DNA of 64,000 nucleotides from Hypholoma sublateritium FD-334 SS-4 (Eukaryota > Basidiomycota > Agaricomycetes > Agaricales > Strophariaceae): NCBI GenBank assembly GCA_000827495.1, contig KN817518.1, positions 708,405-772,404 on the forward strand. The letters run 5' to 3'. Each line of letters opens with the position of its first letter. Position 1 is the stretch's first letter. Position numbers and translations under genes: made by a program. Below are positions 44,904 through 57,100 of the stretch, piece after piece. The notes beneath the pieces were generated by a model. It made no database searches, was not told the DNA's origin, and saw only the letters and a list, made by a program, of their open reading frames with translations.

Positions 44904-45137
44904 ATCCGCGGACCAACGGGAGAATATACTTGTACTGTGACGCACGAACTGCCTCGAACGGCTTTTGCATACTCAAATTTAGGGGGATCTTTCGTAACAA
45001 CGTTTTCATTCGCGGACCGCGTTCCCCGATACCCAATTGTACCCTTCTCAACACCGTGGACTTCGAGGATCCCTCCCTATAGATTTTGCTCTGCTCCATA
45101 TTCACCAGAGGTGTCCAATTCTATTTCTTATACGGCC

Positions 45138-47663
45138 ATGTCTCATCCTGGCTCTCCCCACCCTGGTTATGCCTCCGCTGATTCCTCTCTGGTCATTCCT
45201 CGGTCGTCTAGTTTTGGTGTGTTGCGAAGAGACAGCTGGGTAAAGTGATATTATTTGAATTGGAACTGCTCGTTCATGTTTTATTCAGCAAAGCCTATCT
45301 GAATCGCCATACTCGTTTGGTGCTGGTTCTCGATTAAGCGCAACACTTTCCGAAAATGTTTGTAATTGTCGTTCCAGGAATTCTCTGCGCGCTAACATTG
45401 ATGCATAGTTCTCTCTTCCTGCCGACCCTCGCCTTTGGGGGTCTGATTTATCACCAGACCTGATAGAACCAGATGATGACCTTCACAATCCCACATTCGA
45501 TCCGGATAAAATATTCCAGGCGAGGGGGAAGTTCCAAATGGGTTCGAGGGGATTGTTGAACGTCGGTTGTTTGTCTATTCTTCTGATCGCCCTGATCATC
45601 TTGTTGTGAGTCCAAGCAAATCCTTTCAATAAATTACAATTAAGATATATGCAGCATTGGTTACCCTATAATGACGTATAACGAAAGCTGGGCTAAACCT
45701 GGTCTGGGGGCTATAAATTCCACCGGTCAAGTAAGTGATTATCGATTATCGTAAACCCTTTTCGCGAGGCTTGGGGCTCAACACCGTGTGTACTATAGGC
45801 TCCGTCAATAGGCAATTTTGGGCTTATAGATATCGATACGCCTTATGATGCATATGTCAAAGCATCTATCAGGGACGGCTCCCAGATGCAACTTGTCTTT
45901 TCAGATGAATTCAATACCGATGGACGAACGTTTTACCCTGGGGACGATCCCTATTGGGAAGCAGAGGATCTACATTATTGGGTTCGTTTGATGGTTCTCA
46001 CCTTACGCATATTCATGAAGAGATTAAACAGGCTACGAACAACATGGAGTGGTACGACCCAGAAGCGATCACAACCGCGGAGGGGTCGCTGGTTATAACA
46101 TTCTCAGAGAAACAAACTCATGGTCTTGACTACGAAGGAGGTACTCGGACTTGATTTTACTTTTGCTGCTTTGCAATTAACTTTGGCTCAGGATTAATGT
46201 CCACTTGGTCTGCTATAGGATCTTGACTCGCTATATAATTCTGACAATAAGTTGTAGGAACAAGTTTTGTTTCACCGGAGGATACATCGAAGTATCTGTC
46301 CAGCTCCCGGGGACCAATAATGTGATGGGGATGTGGCCAGCTGTATGGACTATGGGCAACCTTGGTCGAGCTGGGTACGGCGCAACTTTGGAAGGCATGG
46401 TAAATGCGGCTCCAAGCTTACACGGGAAGAAGTTTCGCTAATGCAAATGCTACAAGTGGCCATATACATATGATACCTGCGATGTCGGGACTGCACCTAA
46501 TCAGACACTGAACGGACAACCACTAACTGCGCTCACTGACGGCGACCACGCATATGGTGGCGTGTTGTCTTATCTGCCCGGCCAGCGGCTCTCAAGATGT
46601 ACATGCGGTGGAGAAAGTCATCCAGGCCCAATGCACGCCGATGGTACATATGTTGGAAGGTCAGCACCTGAAATCGATGTCTTCGAAGCTCAGATTGGGG
46701 CAGACCCTCCTACGGGAGAAGTGTCTCAATCAGCGCAATGGGCGGTGAGTCTACCACCAACGACTGTGTCTTTATTTTTATTTCCTTGTGTTAGCCATTC
46801 AACCGCGCATACCTTTGGGATAATTCTTCGGACAACGAGATCTTGGGAGATCCTACTATATCAAGCTTGAATACCTTCACCGGAAATGCGGAACAGCAGG
46901 CAACTTCCGTTGTTACGAACACAAATCAAAGGTGTTATGAGCTCGTAGAAGATTGTTACTCGGTGTACGGCTTCGAGGTGAGTGAGTTGAATTTAGACTT
47001 GCAAGCTCTGTCATCAGATTTCTTGCGTTGCTGCCACAGTATAAGCCAGGTATGTTATAATCCCTCTGAGACCATTTCGCCGTCCACTTATTGATATGGA
47101 AATGGCTCAGGCTACGACGATGCGGTACGTATGTTCGAGAGGTATCTGTTTTGGTTATTATTTATCGCCGAACAACCAGTACATATCGTGGGTTGCAGAT
47201 GGAATGTTGTCATGGACCTTAAATGTCGCAGGCATGGCCGCGGACCCGACTGTGGATATATCTGCCCGACCAGTGCCCCAAGAACCTATGGTAAACCTTT
47301 TTGGATCCAGTCCGTGATTGTCCCTTCTCACCGCTCTTTGCTCAAAGTACATCATCGTCAACTTGGGCATGTCTAAGAATTTTGGCAACATCGACTTCGA
47401 CCATCTCGTGTTCCCCACTCAGATGCGAGTCGATTACATACGCGTTTATCAAGACGCCAATGCCATAAACATTGGTTGCAATCCTGAAACCTTTCCTACA
47501 GAAGATTACATCAACCAGTTCGTATGGTAGATTTCTGCCTCTGTGTGTAACTAATCTTGCCCTTTGAAGGTACATTGAAGCGTACACAAATCCTAATCTG
47601 ACCACATGGAGAGAAGATTTTGGACAACCATTCCCGAAAAATAAATTCATTGAATCTTGTTAG
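45138..47663 (+). CDS. KRE6: KRE6/SKN1-type beta-1,6-glucan synthesis protein (GH16 fold), 587 residues, 15 exons
   Basis: The exons are 45138-45239, 45289-45357, 45409-45605, 45655-45730, 45799-45981, 46032-46140, 46192-46207, 46258-46399, 46457-46744, 46795-46977, 47040-47049, 47111-47124, 47180-47290, 47348-47517 and 47570-47663. It is a type II membrane protein of the secretory pathway needed for cell-wall beta-1,6-glucan. A Ser-rich cytosolic tail leads to a transmembrane helix at about residues 107-128 (CLSILLIALIILFIGYP). The lumenal domain has FSDEFNTDGRTFYPGDDPYW, NKFCFTGGYIEVSVQLPG, WTMGNLGRAGYG, and the catalytic-type motif PEIDVFEAQ (Glu370, Glu375). Exons 7, 11 and 12 are microexons of 16, 10 and 14 nt, and each is required to keep conserved motifs (LMSTW, YKPG, YDDA). 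Two donors are GTTCGT. Confidence 0.95.
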
Positions 47664-48250
47664 TGTGAATCGCCTGATGGTGGCGTGTGCTCCCCATCGA
47701 CGACAATACGTAGTAGCTTTTTATACCTGATGCTGAATATTTCTGGATGGACATCCGCCAACTACATCGGCCCATTCTTATGGCTCAGCAGAATATTTTA
47801 TTAATCACCTTCGTCGTTTCTACGAACATTAATGTACGGCTCTGCATTACCGTGACTGTACTCCAACAGCAAGCAAGTTCTATCTACACTTTCGATTCCT
47901 CTGAATCGGACGAACTTACAGTAGAAGAAGTAGATACCTTACTTGGCTCATTCCCCACTACGAGGTCTTCATTCCAAGTACACGAGGGAAATAATTTTGG
48001 GTCGTTTTCAAAAACTTAGTAGCTGGATCAAAACTTCATTTCAAGCGAAAGACGAGCAAAAGATCTTGAAATCAACGAGCCCCAGGTTGCTGCCAGATCC
48101 TCACTAGGCCGTCTTTGGACCGTCTAGACATCTCCAGAATCCCTTCGTTATATATAAGACACGCTGGCGCTGATCATGGCACACCGTTATAAAGCAACCT
48201 GCGTTTAGGGCAGCAGCCCAGTAGCAGCTCGACACTTAAGCTCAAGTGCG
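47664..48250. other. Intergenic, KRE6 3' end and oxidase promoter
   Basis: No supported exon. A TATATAAG element at 48151-48158 sits about 95 bp before the oxidase ATG and is a plausible TATA box. Confidence 0.6.
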
Positions 48251-49893
48251 ATGACCAGTTCTTCGGATCCTTTCGCAATTCAAGGCCAGGTCGTCACCGC
48301 GGAGTCCGGTGATGAATACATCAACGCCATTTCTCGCGCCTCCCACTTTTCTATATTGAAGCCTCAAACCATATTCTTCCCCACCGATTTTGCCGATATA
48401 CCTCCCATTCTGCAATATGCAATTGCTCAGAATCCTCCGTTGGAGATCGCAGTCAAGGGAGGCGGCGTGCATTGCTCACCTTGGGCTAGCTCGGAAGGGG
48501 GTGTTGTCATCGACCTTGCGAAACTTAACCATGTCAGTCTTTCACCGGACAAGAAGGCCATTACTGTGCAAGGAGGCGCGGTCTGGGGAGATGTCTACAA
48601 AGTTTGCCAGGAAGAGCAAGTGGATGTAGTGGGCTCACCGCTCTGGTTCGTTGGTGTCGGGGGATTCACACTGGGAGGAGGATATGGCCCATTGAGCGGC
48701 GAATACGGCCTTACGATCGATAACCTTTTGTCCGCTGTTGTTGTCCTCTCCGATGGCCGCATTGTAACGGCAAGTCCCACTCAAGAACCTGATCTTTTCT
48801 GGGCAATTCGGGGTATGTTGCCTTCAATCCACTTCCTTCAATCTGCCTCCTAATCATCATCAGGTGGAGGTAATCAATTCGGAATCGTTGTTCAGTTCAC
48901 CTTCAAGACACACCCCTTGGCCGGACCGTTCTCTGTTGGGACCCTCATCTATGACGGTAATGATCTCGAAGTGCCCCAAGTACTCAAAACCATTCAAGTC
49001 AGAGCGGTTTCTATGTTTAATTTGCAATCTTCTTGGTTACTCATATCTTCCTCGTTCGCAGGATTGGAAAGCAAATCAGTCTAGTAAATCTCGGCTGAGT
49101 GTCATGTTCATACGCCCAGGACCTCATTTCACTGTAAGTCAATCTGGGTATCGCATTGCAAGCAACCTCTGTTGTACACAATCTTATTCATTGTGTGATA
49201 CATAGCCCAAAATTCTGGTACTGCCCTGGAGTATAGGTCCGAATGTCGATGAAGTCTTATCGCCGTTCCGCGAGAATGTCAAACCCTTGGTGAATGTTAT
49301 CAAATCAGTCCCCGACCTGTTTACGTTGTCGCATGGCTCCGACGCCTCCTTCGCGCATGCACCCAAACGCTTGATTATACGCGGAGGATTCGTCGCAGAT
49401 TTGTGGACCGACATGTTCCTTGAGGTGTGGAAGCGTTGGTGCGAGCACACCGAAGGCAATGAAGATGTGAGGAGCTCTGGTGTGATGTGGGACATCACCT
49501 CGCCTTCAAAGATTGCAGAAGTGGGAGAGAGCGAAACAGCTGCCCATGTGCGGAAATATCATCACTGGTTCTCAGTTCAAGGAAGGTCAGTAATCGTGAC
49601 GGTCAATACATCCGCAAAATCTCACTACATGAACCCATAGATCTCACAAAAACAGTGCTGATGACCTCAATAAAGCTTTCGTGTCCTCCGTTGCATCATA
49701 TATTCGAGAATTTAACACCCATCAAACTGGAGAAGACTTAGGTGTCTGGCTCAGCATGGCACAAGGGGATGAAGGCGCGGAGGCTGTGTTTGGAGCGAAT
49801 CTACCACGTCTTCGGGAAGTCAAGGCACGATACGACCCCATAAAACTTTGGAGTAAAGGAGTTGTCATCGAACCAGATTTCAACCAATTATAA
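48251..49893 (+). CDS. FAD-linked oxidase (PCMH/BBE-like), 466 residues, 5 exons
   Basis: The exons are 48251-48812, 48864-48997, 49062-49133, 49206-49585 and 49641-49893. It is a flavin-dependent oxidoreductase. The FAD-binding lobe shows ILKPQTIFFPTDFADIP, VKGGGVHCSPWASSEGGVVI, a His in the usual covalent-flavin region, AVWGDVYKVCQEEQVDVVGS, VGGFTLGGGYGPLSGEYGL, and DNLLSAVVVLSDGRIV. The berberine-bridge-like C-terminus is LREVKARYDPIKLWSKGVV. There is no N-terminal signal peptide, unlike many secreted BBE-type oxidases, so an intracellular enzyme is likely. The substrate cannot be predicted and no biosynthetic partner genes are adjacent. Confidence 0.9.
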
Positions 49894-50045
49894 GACACTT
49901 TCCAGGCATTTATATCGTTGTAACTTCATATACTTGAAACAGTTGCTTTTGTACTGCAGAATTTGCTCGAAATGCGAAGAGAATGCGGCTCAATTAACCA
50001 TCCCATGGTTGTATGTACATGTAGGGTCTTCGGTGAAAAGTCTAT

Positions 50046-52743
50046 TTAGGTCAATGCATTGGATTTGATCCAGCCCTTCTTCACGCCGTATGCCACAACC
50101 TCGCCTGCACGGTTAGGGCCAGAGAATGCAGCCTTCGAATTGACTTGTGTTTTCCGCCTTGCTTTACCCTTCAAGGCGGTCCTACTGGCGGCAGGAACCA
50201 TTTCTGTGATAGCATTCGCTAACCAGCTCTCGATGTCAATAAGACAATCATAACAATCTTTTTCAGAAAAGGCAGCTTCAGTGGGCTTCGGCAGTGGGGG
50301 CTGTGAAGTTCCCTTTGGCTTTCGAGGGGTGGCTGGAGGTTTGATGCCTTTCGAGTAGATTATCTTCTGAAGCAGATAATGTAGCCACTAAGACAATACA
50401 CGAAATCAGCATCTCAATGTGTCTTCGAATAAACAGGTGCTCATTTTTACCAATATATTTGTGGTTGGATGAAATTCTTCCCAAAGACCCTTAGTCAAGT
50501 ACTTCATCATGCGATACACATCGAACTGATAATCGCCTGTAATATATTGAGCTGTTTAGTCCACCAAAAGGATTGAAAATGACCACCTTCTCCCATGAAA
50601 ACTTCATCATCAAATGGAGTCCAGTGCACCTCAAGGCCATCGCTGCCGTCTCCAGCATCCATTCGCGACAAGCCAAGATCAATTACGGTGGCTTGAACGC
50701 CGTGAGCCAAATCGTCCATGTAAACCCGGTCCGACTTCAACATCGCTTTCTGGTTCAGATTCAAACTCTTCAAAGCATTTGTCGGAACATTCTTAACTAA
50801 CACTTGACCCCAGTGAAGATCACGATGCTGCAACCAACTTTTTGTCAATGCAGACTCTGAGACTCAGAGATGACGTTATAACTGACCTCAAACGATACAA
50901 GATGTTCAGCATGGGTGAGAGCCTTTGCCACTTGCCAGAATAAACTACAAGCTTGCCTCCAACCTGTCCTGTTCGCATTGCAAAAGGTGTATGCCTCTAA
51001 GTCAGGACCGCCATTGGGAAGAACAATGATCGCATATACTTGCGATACTTTGAAGCCATCTAGGGATCATGTTTCAGCGAAACCCTCGTTGTAAGGTAAG
51101 AGAAAACATAAATCACCTGGCCGCATACTTTCGGATCCCTTGCGCTCGTTGTATTCGTCCCATAAATTGAGCAGGACTTCAGGGTATCGTCCTCTAACAA
51201 CGTAGGTTTTCAGGAGCTTGACAAAGCCATCGTGGACATCTCCCATGGCTCGAGTCACAATGATTTCCTTCCGGACATCCTTCGCATCGCTAGGGGCAGG
51301 TCCGTCGTCTGTATTTGACTCGTCTCTCAATGGAATGACTTTCAAGACAACATCCCCGATTCCAAATACTTCTGAATAGCTAGCTTCTCCGATCTTCCTG
51401 AATTCCATATCAATGGCTTTGTTTTGGCGCGCTGATTGCAGAATGGGATCGTAGCGGAAAGATTCGATGAATGTCGAGAAATTGTGAGGCCCACTTGTTT
51501 CCTGGTGGCATTCTTCCAATAGGGGGATCAAAGAATCGGGTATGTCAAAATCACATTGATAGGTCTTATGTGAAGGAGACTCCGATTCAAAGCTTAGGTC
51601 AGAGAGGTTGATAGAACTGTCCAGATCTGTGAGTGCAGCGGGAGAAGGGGGTTCAAAGAGCCGTCGTCTATCGCCTCGAATCGGAGTAAGTTGCCTGATT
51701 TTCTGTAAGGGAGAGTCGTTGCGTTGGTGCCGTGCTTTTGTAGTCGATATCCCCATATTGAATCTGGGTATTGCGGGTATGAAGTTGTAGGTTTCGGTCA
51801 CAGGTGAGTGAGACGGGGTTTCGATAGCAATTTCGGAAGTCGAAGGCGCGGAGTGGCGATTGGAGAGCTTGTAAGGCAGACGTGGAACCAAAACTTCAAC
51901 TCGAGATCGATAGGTCGATTGGGTTCCCTTAGAATTCGACGGAACAGGTGCAAGGATGGGTTCCGGTAGCGCGGTATCCGCTTCAGAATCAGAGCTTTCG
52001 GAGAGTATGACAGCTTTATGCGCAGTTTTTCTCTGCCCCCGTCGAGGCAGTAAGCTAACAATTTCGCAATCGCTATCGGAAGTGTCTGGAGATACATCGC
52101 GATTCTTGCGAGGTCCGGAGGGGTGGTGGAAGGGATTCACATCGACGTTTGTCCGAGAGACGCGCCTTTCTGTTTGAATGGTATGCCCTTCATCGTCAAA
52201 GACGATAATGTCGACATCAACGAATGGGGAGAACGGTTTCTTGGTTTTTACGGGTGCCTTATCTGCGGAACGGTATGCATTTCGGCCAATAGGTGATCCT
52301 GGAATATTCAAGGCAACTGATGAGAGAGGAGCTCGGAGAGGGGATGCAGAGCAAATAATGGGGTCAGCGGCATTTCCGGCCGGCTCTGACTTGGACATTG
52401 ATTTCGACGCAACTGCCTTAGGTTTCCGGATAGCTTCAGATTCGATCAGCTGTCCTACCCTAGTTGTTTGCTTCTTCTTTGGCGGTGATAGGACAGGTGA
52501 AAGTCTTTTCCGTCGTTGTAGGCCAACCACCTTTGTTGAGAGCATGCTAGGTTTATGTGGCGCAGAATTTTCGCGTTTCTTCATCCTAGATGCGACTGCC
52601 TTCCATTGTGGAGGAGGAAGGTCGTCGAAGATGCTAATGATCTCCACGCCAGACAATGTTTGGTTGGTTTCCCCTCGATCATCTATCACTCTCTTTCCGC
52701 GCCTGCCATATGCATTGATTTGCTTTGTGCGTGATCCCAACAT
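50046..52743 (-). CDS. hrk1: Haspin-family protein kinase, 822 residues, 5 exons
   Basis: The exons are 51117-52743, 50887-51059, 50587-50827, 50451-50536 and 50046-50387. Haspin phosphorylates histone H3 Thr3 in mitosis. The start MLGSRTKQINAYGRRGKRVI is chosen because Haspin proteins begin with a similar basic KQ..YGRR block, although the frame stays open upstream to 52908. About 450 disordered residues precede the kinase: FRKIGEASYSEVFGIGDVVL with the lysine in LKVIPLR, RKEIIVTRAM, catalytic loop HRDLHWGQVLV (601-611), and the atypical metal motif VIDLGLSR in place of DFG. DYQFDVYRMM and WLHYLLQKIIYSKG complete the Haspin fold. The usual Asn of the catalytic loop is Gln608. It shares a promoter with PSF2. 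Confidence 0.92.
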
Positions 52744-53066
52744 GATGATCCCGATAGTCAGAGCAATAGCCACCAGGAACTTGAAGGCTACCGCAAGTTT
52801 GTCTGCGAAAAAGATGGGCAGTGTGGTACCGCTTATAGACTCAGAGTCGCTTCTAGTTAGACCGAATGTTGGTTGCCTGCACTGGCAGTGGAGGTTGGGG
52901 AGGGGCAAGTAGATAGCAGAAGCAAAGCAGAAGGCCGAGGCCCAATTGGGAGAACTGAACCAAGACGCGTTGAATCACGTGTCCGCATTACTTCTTGACC
53001 GGGCCCCGGCAGCCGCAACTTGCAAGCTTCCACGATATCAGATCTGAGATACCTTCATTGATAGAG
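52744..53066. promoter_or_regulatory. Shared Haspin / PSF2 promoter with an MluI cell-cycle box
   Basis: 323 bp separate the start codons of a mitotic kinase and a DNA-replication factor. ACGCGT at 52965-52970 is a perfect MCB, the MBF target in fungi. CCCAATTGGG at 52941-52950 carries CCAAT on both strands. Co-regulation at G1/S is an inference from these sites and gene functions. Confidence 0.6.
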
Positions 53067-53862
53067 ATGGCTCTACCTCAATCATTGCGCACTTCAGTGA
53101 CCCCCCCAGAACTAGAGCTTGTTGCCTCACAGCTTCTGATAGAAATCGTCCCCCTAATATCTATGGAAAAAACTGCTTTCATCTCGGTACACTCTCCCCA
53201 TACCGCACATTCCGAGGGAGATTGGTTGATCTGATCCCCTCCAGGGAGCTTATGGGCCTCTTCGCCCTCCGAACAAAGCCAAAATCCCTCTTTGGATGGC
53301 AGTCAATCTTAAGATGAAGAAGAAATGTCATATTGTCGCACCTGAATGGCTGAATGTCGGTACGCCATCTTTTGACTTACTATGCTTGTGTGCAAATTAA
53401 CGGATAACCTCACTAGATTATTTGCAGGACAAACTCACGCAAGAAACCACAGGACCATCTTTCAGCAGTTTACCATTCCGCTTCACAGAAATCGCCAAGG
53501 TCATCCTAGATGTGTAGTTATTGTTTTACTGCTCCATTCGTTGTGTAAACGAACGGTAATGTCGATACAGCGCCTCCGACGACGTGGAAAATCCAGACAA
53601 ATTGCGGTCTCTGCTAAAGGATCTACGAGAAGCCCGCCAGGCGAAAAGTCGAGAGGGCCTCAAAACACTTGATCATAGTGAACTCAGTGTATGTGCATCT
53701 CAACTGCCGTATCATTCCAACTATTAACTTAATCGTACTTGACAGTTGTCTAACTTGTGCTCCATGGAAATTAACGAAATTCGACCATACTTTGTGCAAT
53801 CAATGAGTATACTTACGCAGCTCGTTCGTAATCCAGGACCGGATCCATTACGGAATCCTTAG
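53067..53862 (+). CDS. PSF2: GINS complex subunit Psf2, 188 residues, 5 exons
   Basis: The exons are 53067-53186, 53245-53359, 53417-53513, 53571-53688 and 53746-53862. GINS joins Mcm2-7 and Cdc45 in the replicative CMG helicase. Family motifs run the whole length: ELELVASQLLIEIVPLISME, GAYGPLRPPNKAKIPLWMAV, KKKCHIVAPEWLNV, DYLQDKLTQETT, LPFRFTEIAKVILDVASDDV, LLKDLREARQAKSREGL, and LCSMEINEIRPYFVQSM. The acceptor of intron 2 is CACTAG|A rather than the TTTGCAG 10 bases later, because only the first keeps frame and yields the conserved DYLQDK. Confidence 0.97.
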
Positions 53863-54133
53863 TTGGCTCGTCTCGTGTATTTCTCAGGTGTTATTGTATG
53901 AATGTGAAACGTATCCAATCATGTAATTGCACGTCACCGGAATGTCGCAGAATGTATAGTTGCAGAATATATATAGTACACAATCATATATTTCTAAATT
54001 ACAATTGCACCTACTTACCACAACAAGAAATCTGAGGCGCAATGGCTTGTCCATGGAATTATCCGTAAGTCGAGGTAAGTCGTGAGTGTCCTCGGAAAAT
54101 TTAGTGGATAGGAGCGAGTTCAAACTGATAAGA

Positions 54134-57100
54134 TTAAGCTTGCAGTTTGTCAAGCTTTTTAAGCAGCTCCTGCAGCTGCTTTTTCATGTCATTAATTTCA
54201 TGAACAATCACCGCTTCACTAGACTGCAAAAGTAGGTACACTCGGTTAAATTTGGAGTACTGACGGTGACGCAAAATTAACCCACCTGAGACGTATTTGG
54301 AAACACTTTGACAAGTTCCTCAAACGAGACCTTGCTAATTTCTAGGCCTGGATAATTAGGATCATCCACAGGTGGATTTCTAGAAGCAGGTGAATCTTCT
54401 TCTCCTTCATCGTTGCCTCGGAACCATGTGTTCATCCAAGTATGCTTGCGGTCACTTAGCATGGATTCAAACAGAGCGATGAATATCAAGGGAATAAAAA
54501 AGATTGTCCCCATGACATAGCGATTGAGCTAAACGGGGGCAGTTCAGCGAACAGTATTGAGACGGTCGAGAAGGTAGTAATGAATTCACTTTGGCGTAAT
54601 GTTTTTCGTTAAGCCTTACGACCGGAAAAAACCTTGAAGATCAATTTTAACAACATGTAATTGACAATGTGATTCAAAAAAAGGTACTTACTCCAGCGGG
54701 GCAATAATGAACGTCTCGATTAGATTGAAAGGCGCGGGATACACGAAAGAATCAGGTGCCCTGATCATGCCTACAGTCTTGCTCGCGAAGAAGGCCAGAT
54801 ATTGTGCTTCTGCGTCATCAACGACCTTCATCGAAGGGTCAGCTAGGTTACGGATAACTAGCAGTGGGCTCACATCGGAATACGCGGAAGAGAATAACGA
54901 GATCAAGACATTCAACAGTACAATGGCAGTTACCGCGTTCCAGCTAGCCACATTCCATCAATATAGATCCTGTTTGGGTGTCTATAATTATGTCTGTAAC
55001 GAGACGCACAGGTAGTAGAGCGTGAGACCAACAGGACTATGGCAGAAAATCAAAAATGCGATCAATGTCAATGAAAACGAATATTTGCCTTGCTGAAAAT
55101 TTCTCGTAATCCGGAGACCTAGAGAAAATGGTGTCAGATTTTAAGTAAGATTAGGCATGAAGAGTAGAAGTCCTACTGAAGAAGGCCTTGTATCAAGACA
55201 TTGAAAATCTAAGGGTCGTAGGAATGAATAATTGGATCAAAATAGAATATGACTGATGAACACGATGACTCACTGAAGAAGCCGGTTCAGTTGAACCATC
55301 CGCTGCATCTAACGCGTAAAGAGCCTGCGCAAACCCTACCGCCAATAGAGAAAGAAGCTATTTTTTATGAGCGACGAATCAGAAGTATCATTATTCAATT
55401 ACTCAACTGCAAAGAATATTCCGGACTCTTTCAACATCCTCGCAACGCATATCTGCATGGTTCCCATATACCTGAAGAAAGAAAGAACGGCGATAAGATA
55501 TGTTCATAAAATTATGGATATATATACGTACTTGTAGCCGTCAAAAACTGTTATAATTTCTGGAAATACTCATTAAATTGGATCTAAGCCATAATTGTCG
55601 ACACACTCACTCATCCTGTAGAATCAGCTCAATTTGAAATTCAAGCTATCTCCAAACTATTGAACTCACCAGATGAATGGAGATACGCAACTAAGGATCT
55701 GGAAGCTGTGCAAGCGTAAGGCAGTTTCTTTATCAACGTCGACAGTGACGAGACCTAGAACACGCAAAGTGAAGGCGGCAAGCAGCAGAGAATCTGTGAC
55801 AAGAGCAATGGCGCTCCAAAACGAAAATGCACGCCATGTGACAAATCGAAGGAGGGTGAAAAACTATATACGCGATGAGCAAGAAATGATGATTCAAAGT
55901 GGATAGAATTGAACCTTGTACACGTCTTCGATAGTTGATGAGAATCAGTTGGGGTATAACGCAGCATGTCCAAAAGACATACCCTCAAAAATGAAAGCGA
56001 GAGACATGGTGTAAAGAATAATTTCCGATTCATCCAGACCCTTGTGGTTTATGTCTAAGCGTTGTAGGGGTTCACGAACTGGGGGAATATCTGTAAGCAT
56101 CGTGCAGTATTTTTTCAAAAGCGCACAACGTACCAGCTCGTGAATATATAACTAAAAAGAAAAGCCAGACAGCAATACGGAATATATTTTGGTACCTTGG
56201 GGGCAATTAGATTTGAGGCTTTGGATGCAGGAGCTGTAAACAAACCTCGGTACAGATAAACGAGATGGATCGAAATGGGCCCAGAAGGTATGTTCACGAG
56301 TATCAGCATAGGCGACGTCTTTACAGGAGACCGATAATGAACTTGAAAAACTTAAAATAAATGTGACAAACGACACTTACATTCGACAGCATGAGCTTTG
56401 TTATTCTTCTGGATGATGTCTCCTACCCAAAGTGCATTGATAACTAATTGTCATGTTAGATATGAGATATTCAAAGTGGTAATGGGGTCGCCTACTGTCT
56501 TGAGCTTCAGTCGAAGACAAAAATATCGTGCTGTATTGTACAGAATCGTGAGGCCAATTCACACAAAAAAAGATGATAATTACCAGTGCTGATCGATTGC
56601 CACCTCTAAAGCGCTTGACATCTCACTTTCGTCCCCGTCGACTTGACGATGTTGATATCTGGTGGACATAATGTCCTTTAACCTGGCCTGTCCCTCTAAA
56701 TGAACAATTCGACGAGCAAGAACTTCGCACGCAACGGCTGCAATTCATGAACGATGAGGAGGAAGTGAGCGTAAAGACAAATAAAAACGGACCTCTCGCC
56801 AAGTTTTCGCCATAGTCTGCCGGATTGTGATTAGCATCCCACATAAATTCAGCTCTAGCACGAAGTAGGCAGTAAGGGAGCTAGTGATGTAGAAGTAAAG
56901 GGACAGAGCTCGACATAGAAACAAATATTCTCACAGCATCTTGAAAGTCCCCCGCGGACGCTCTGAATGCGCTGATGACTTGTGGGGTGATTACTCTGCT
57001 TGTGGGGTCATTTAGAGAGTCGGGATCCACTTCTAGAGGAAGAAGCTCTAATGTAAGTGCACGCAGCCTCCTGATTAATTCTGGGAGAGTTAGGGTTGGA

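Noticed and set aside
52744..52908. In-frame N-terminal extension of Haspin with a hydrophobic helix
   Set aside because: The family start MLGSRTKQ..YGRR fits 52743. A membrane segment on Haspin is not expected and the extension overlaps the promoter.
48251..52908. Secondary-metabolite cluster around the FAD-linked oxidase
   Set aside because: The neighbours are KRE6 and Haspin. There is no synthase, P450, methyltransferase or transporter nearby.
52178..52912. 244-residue plus-strand frame antisense to Haspin
   Set aside because: It is a shadow of the disordered Haspin N-terminus with no family motif.
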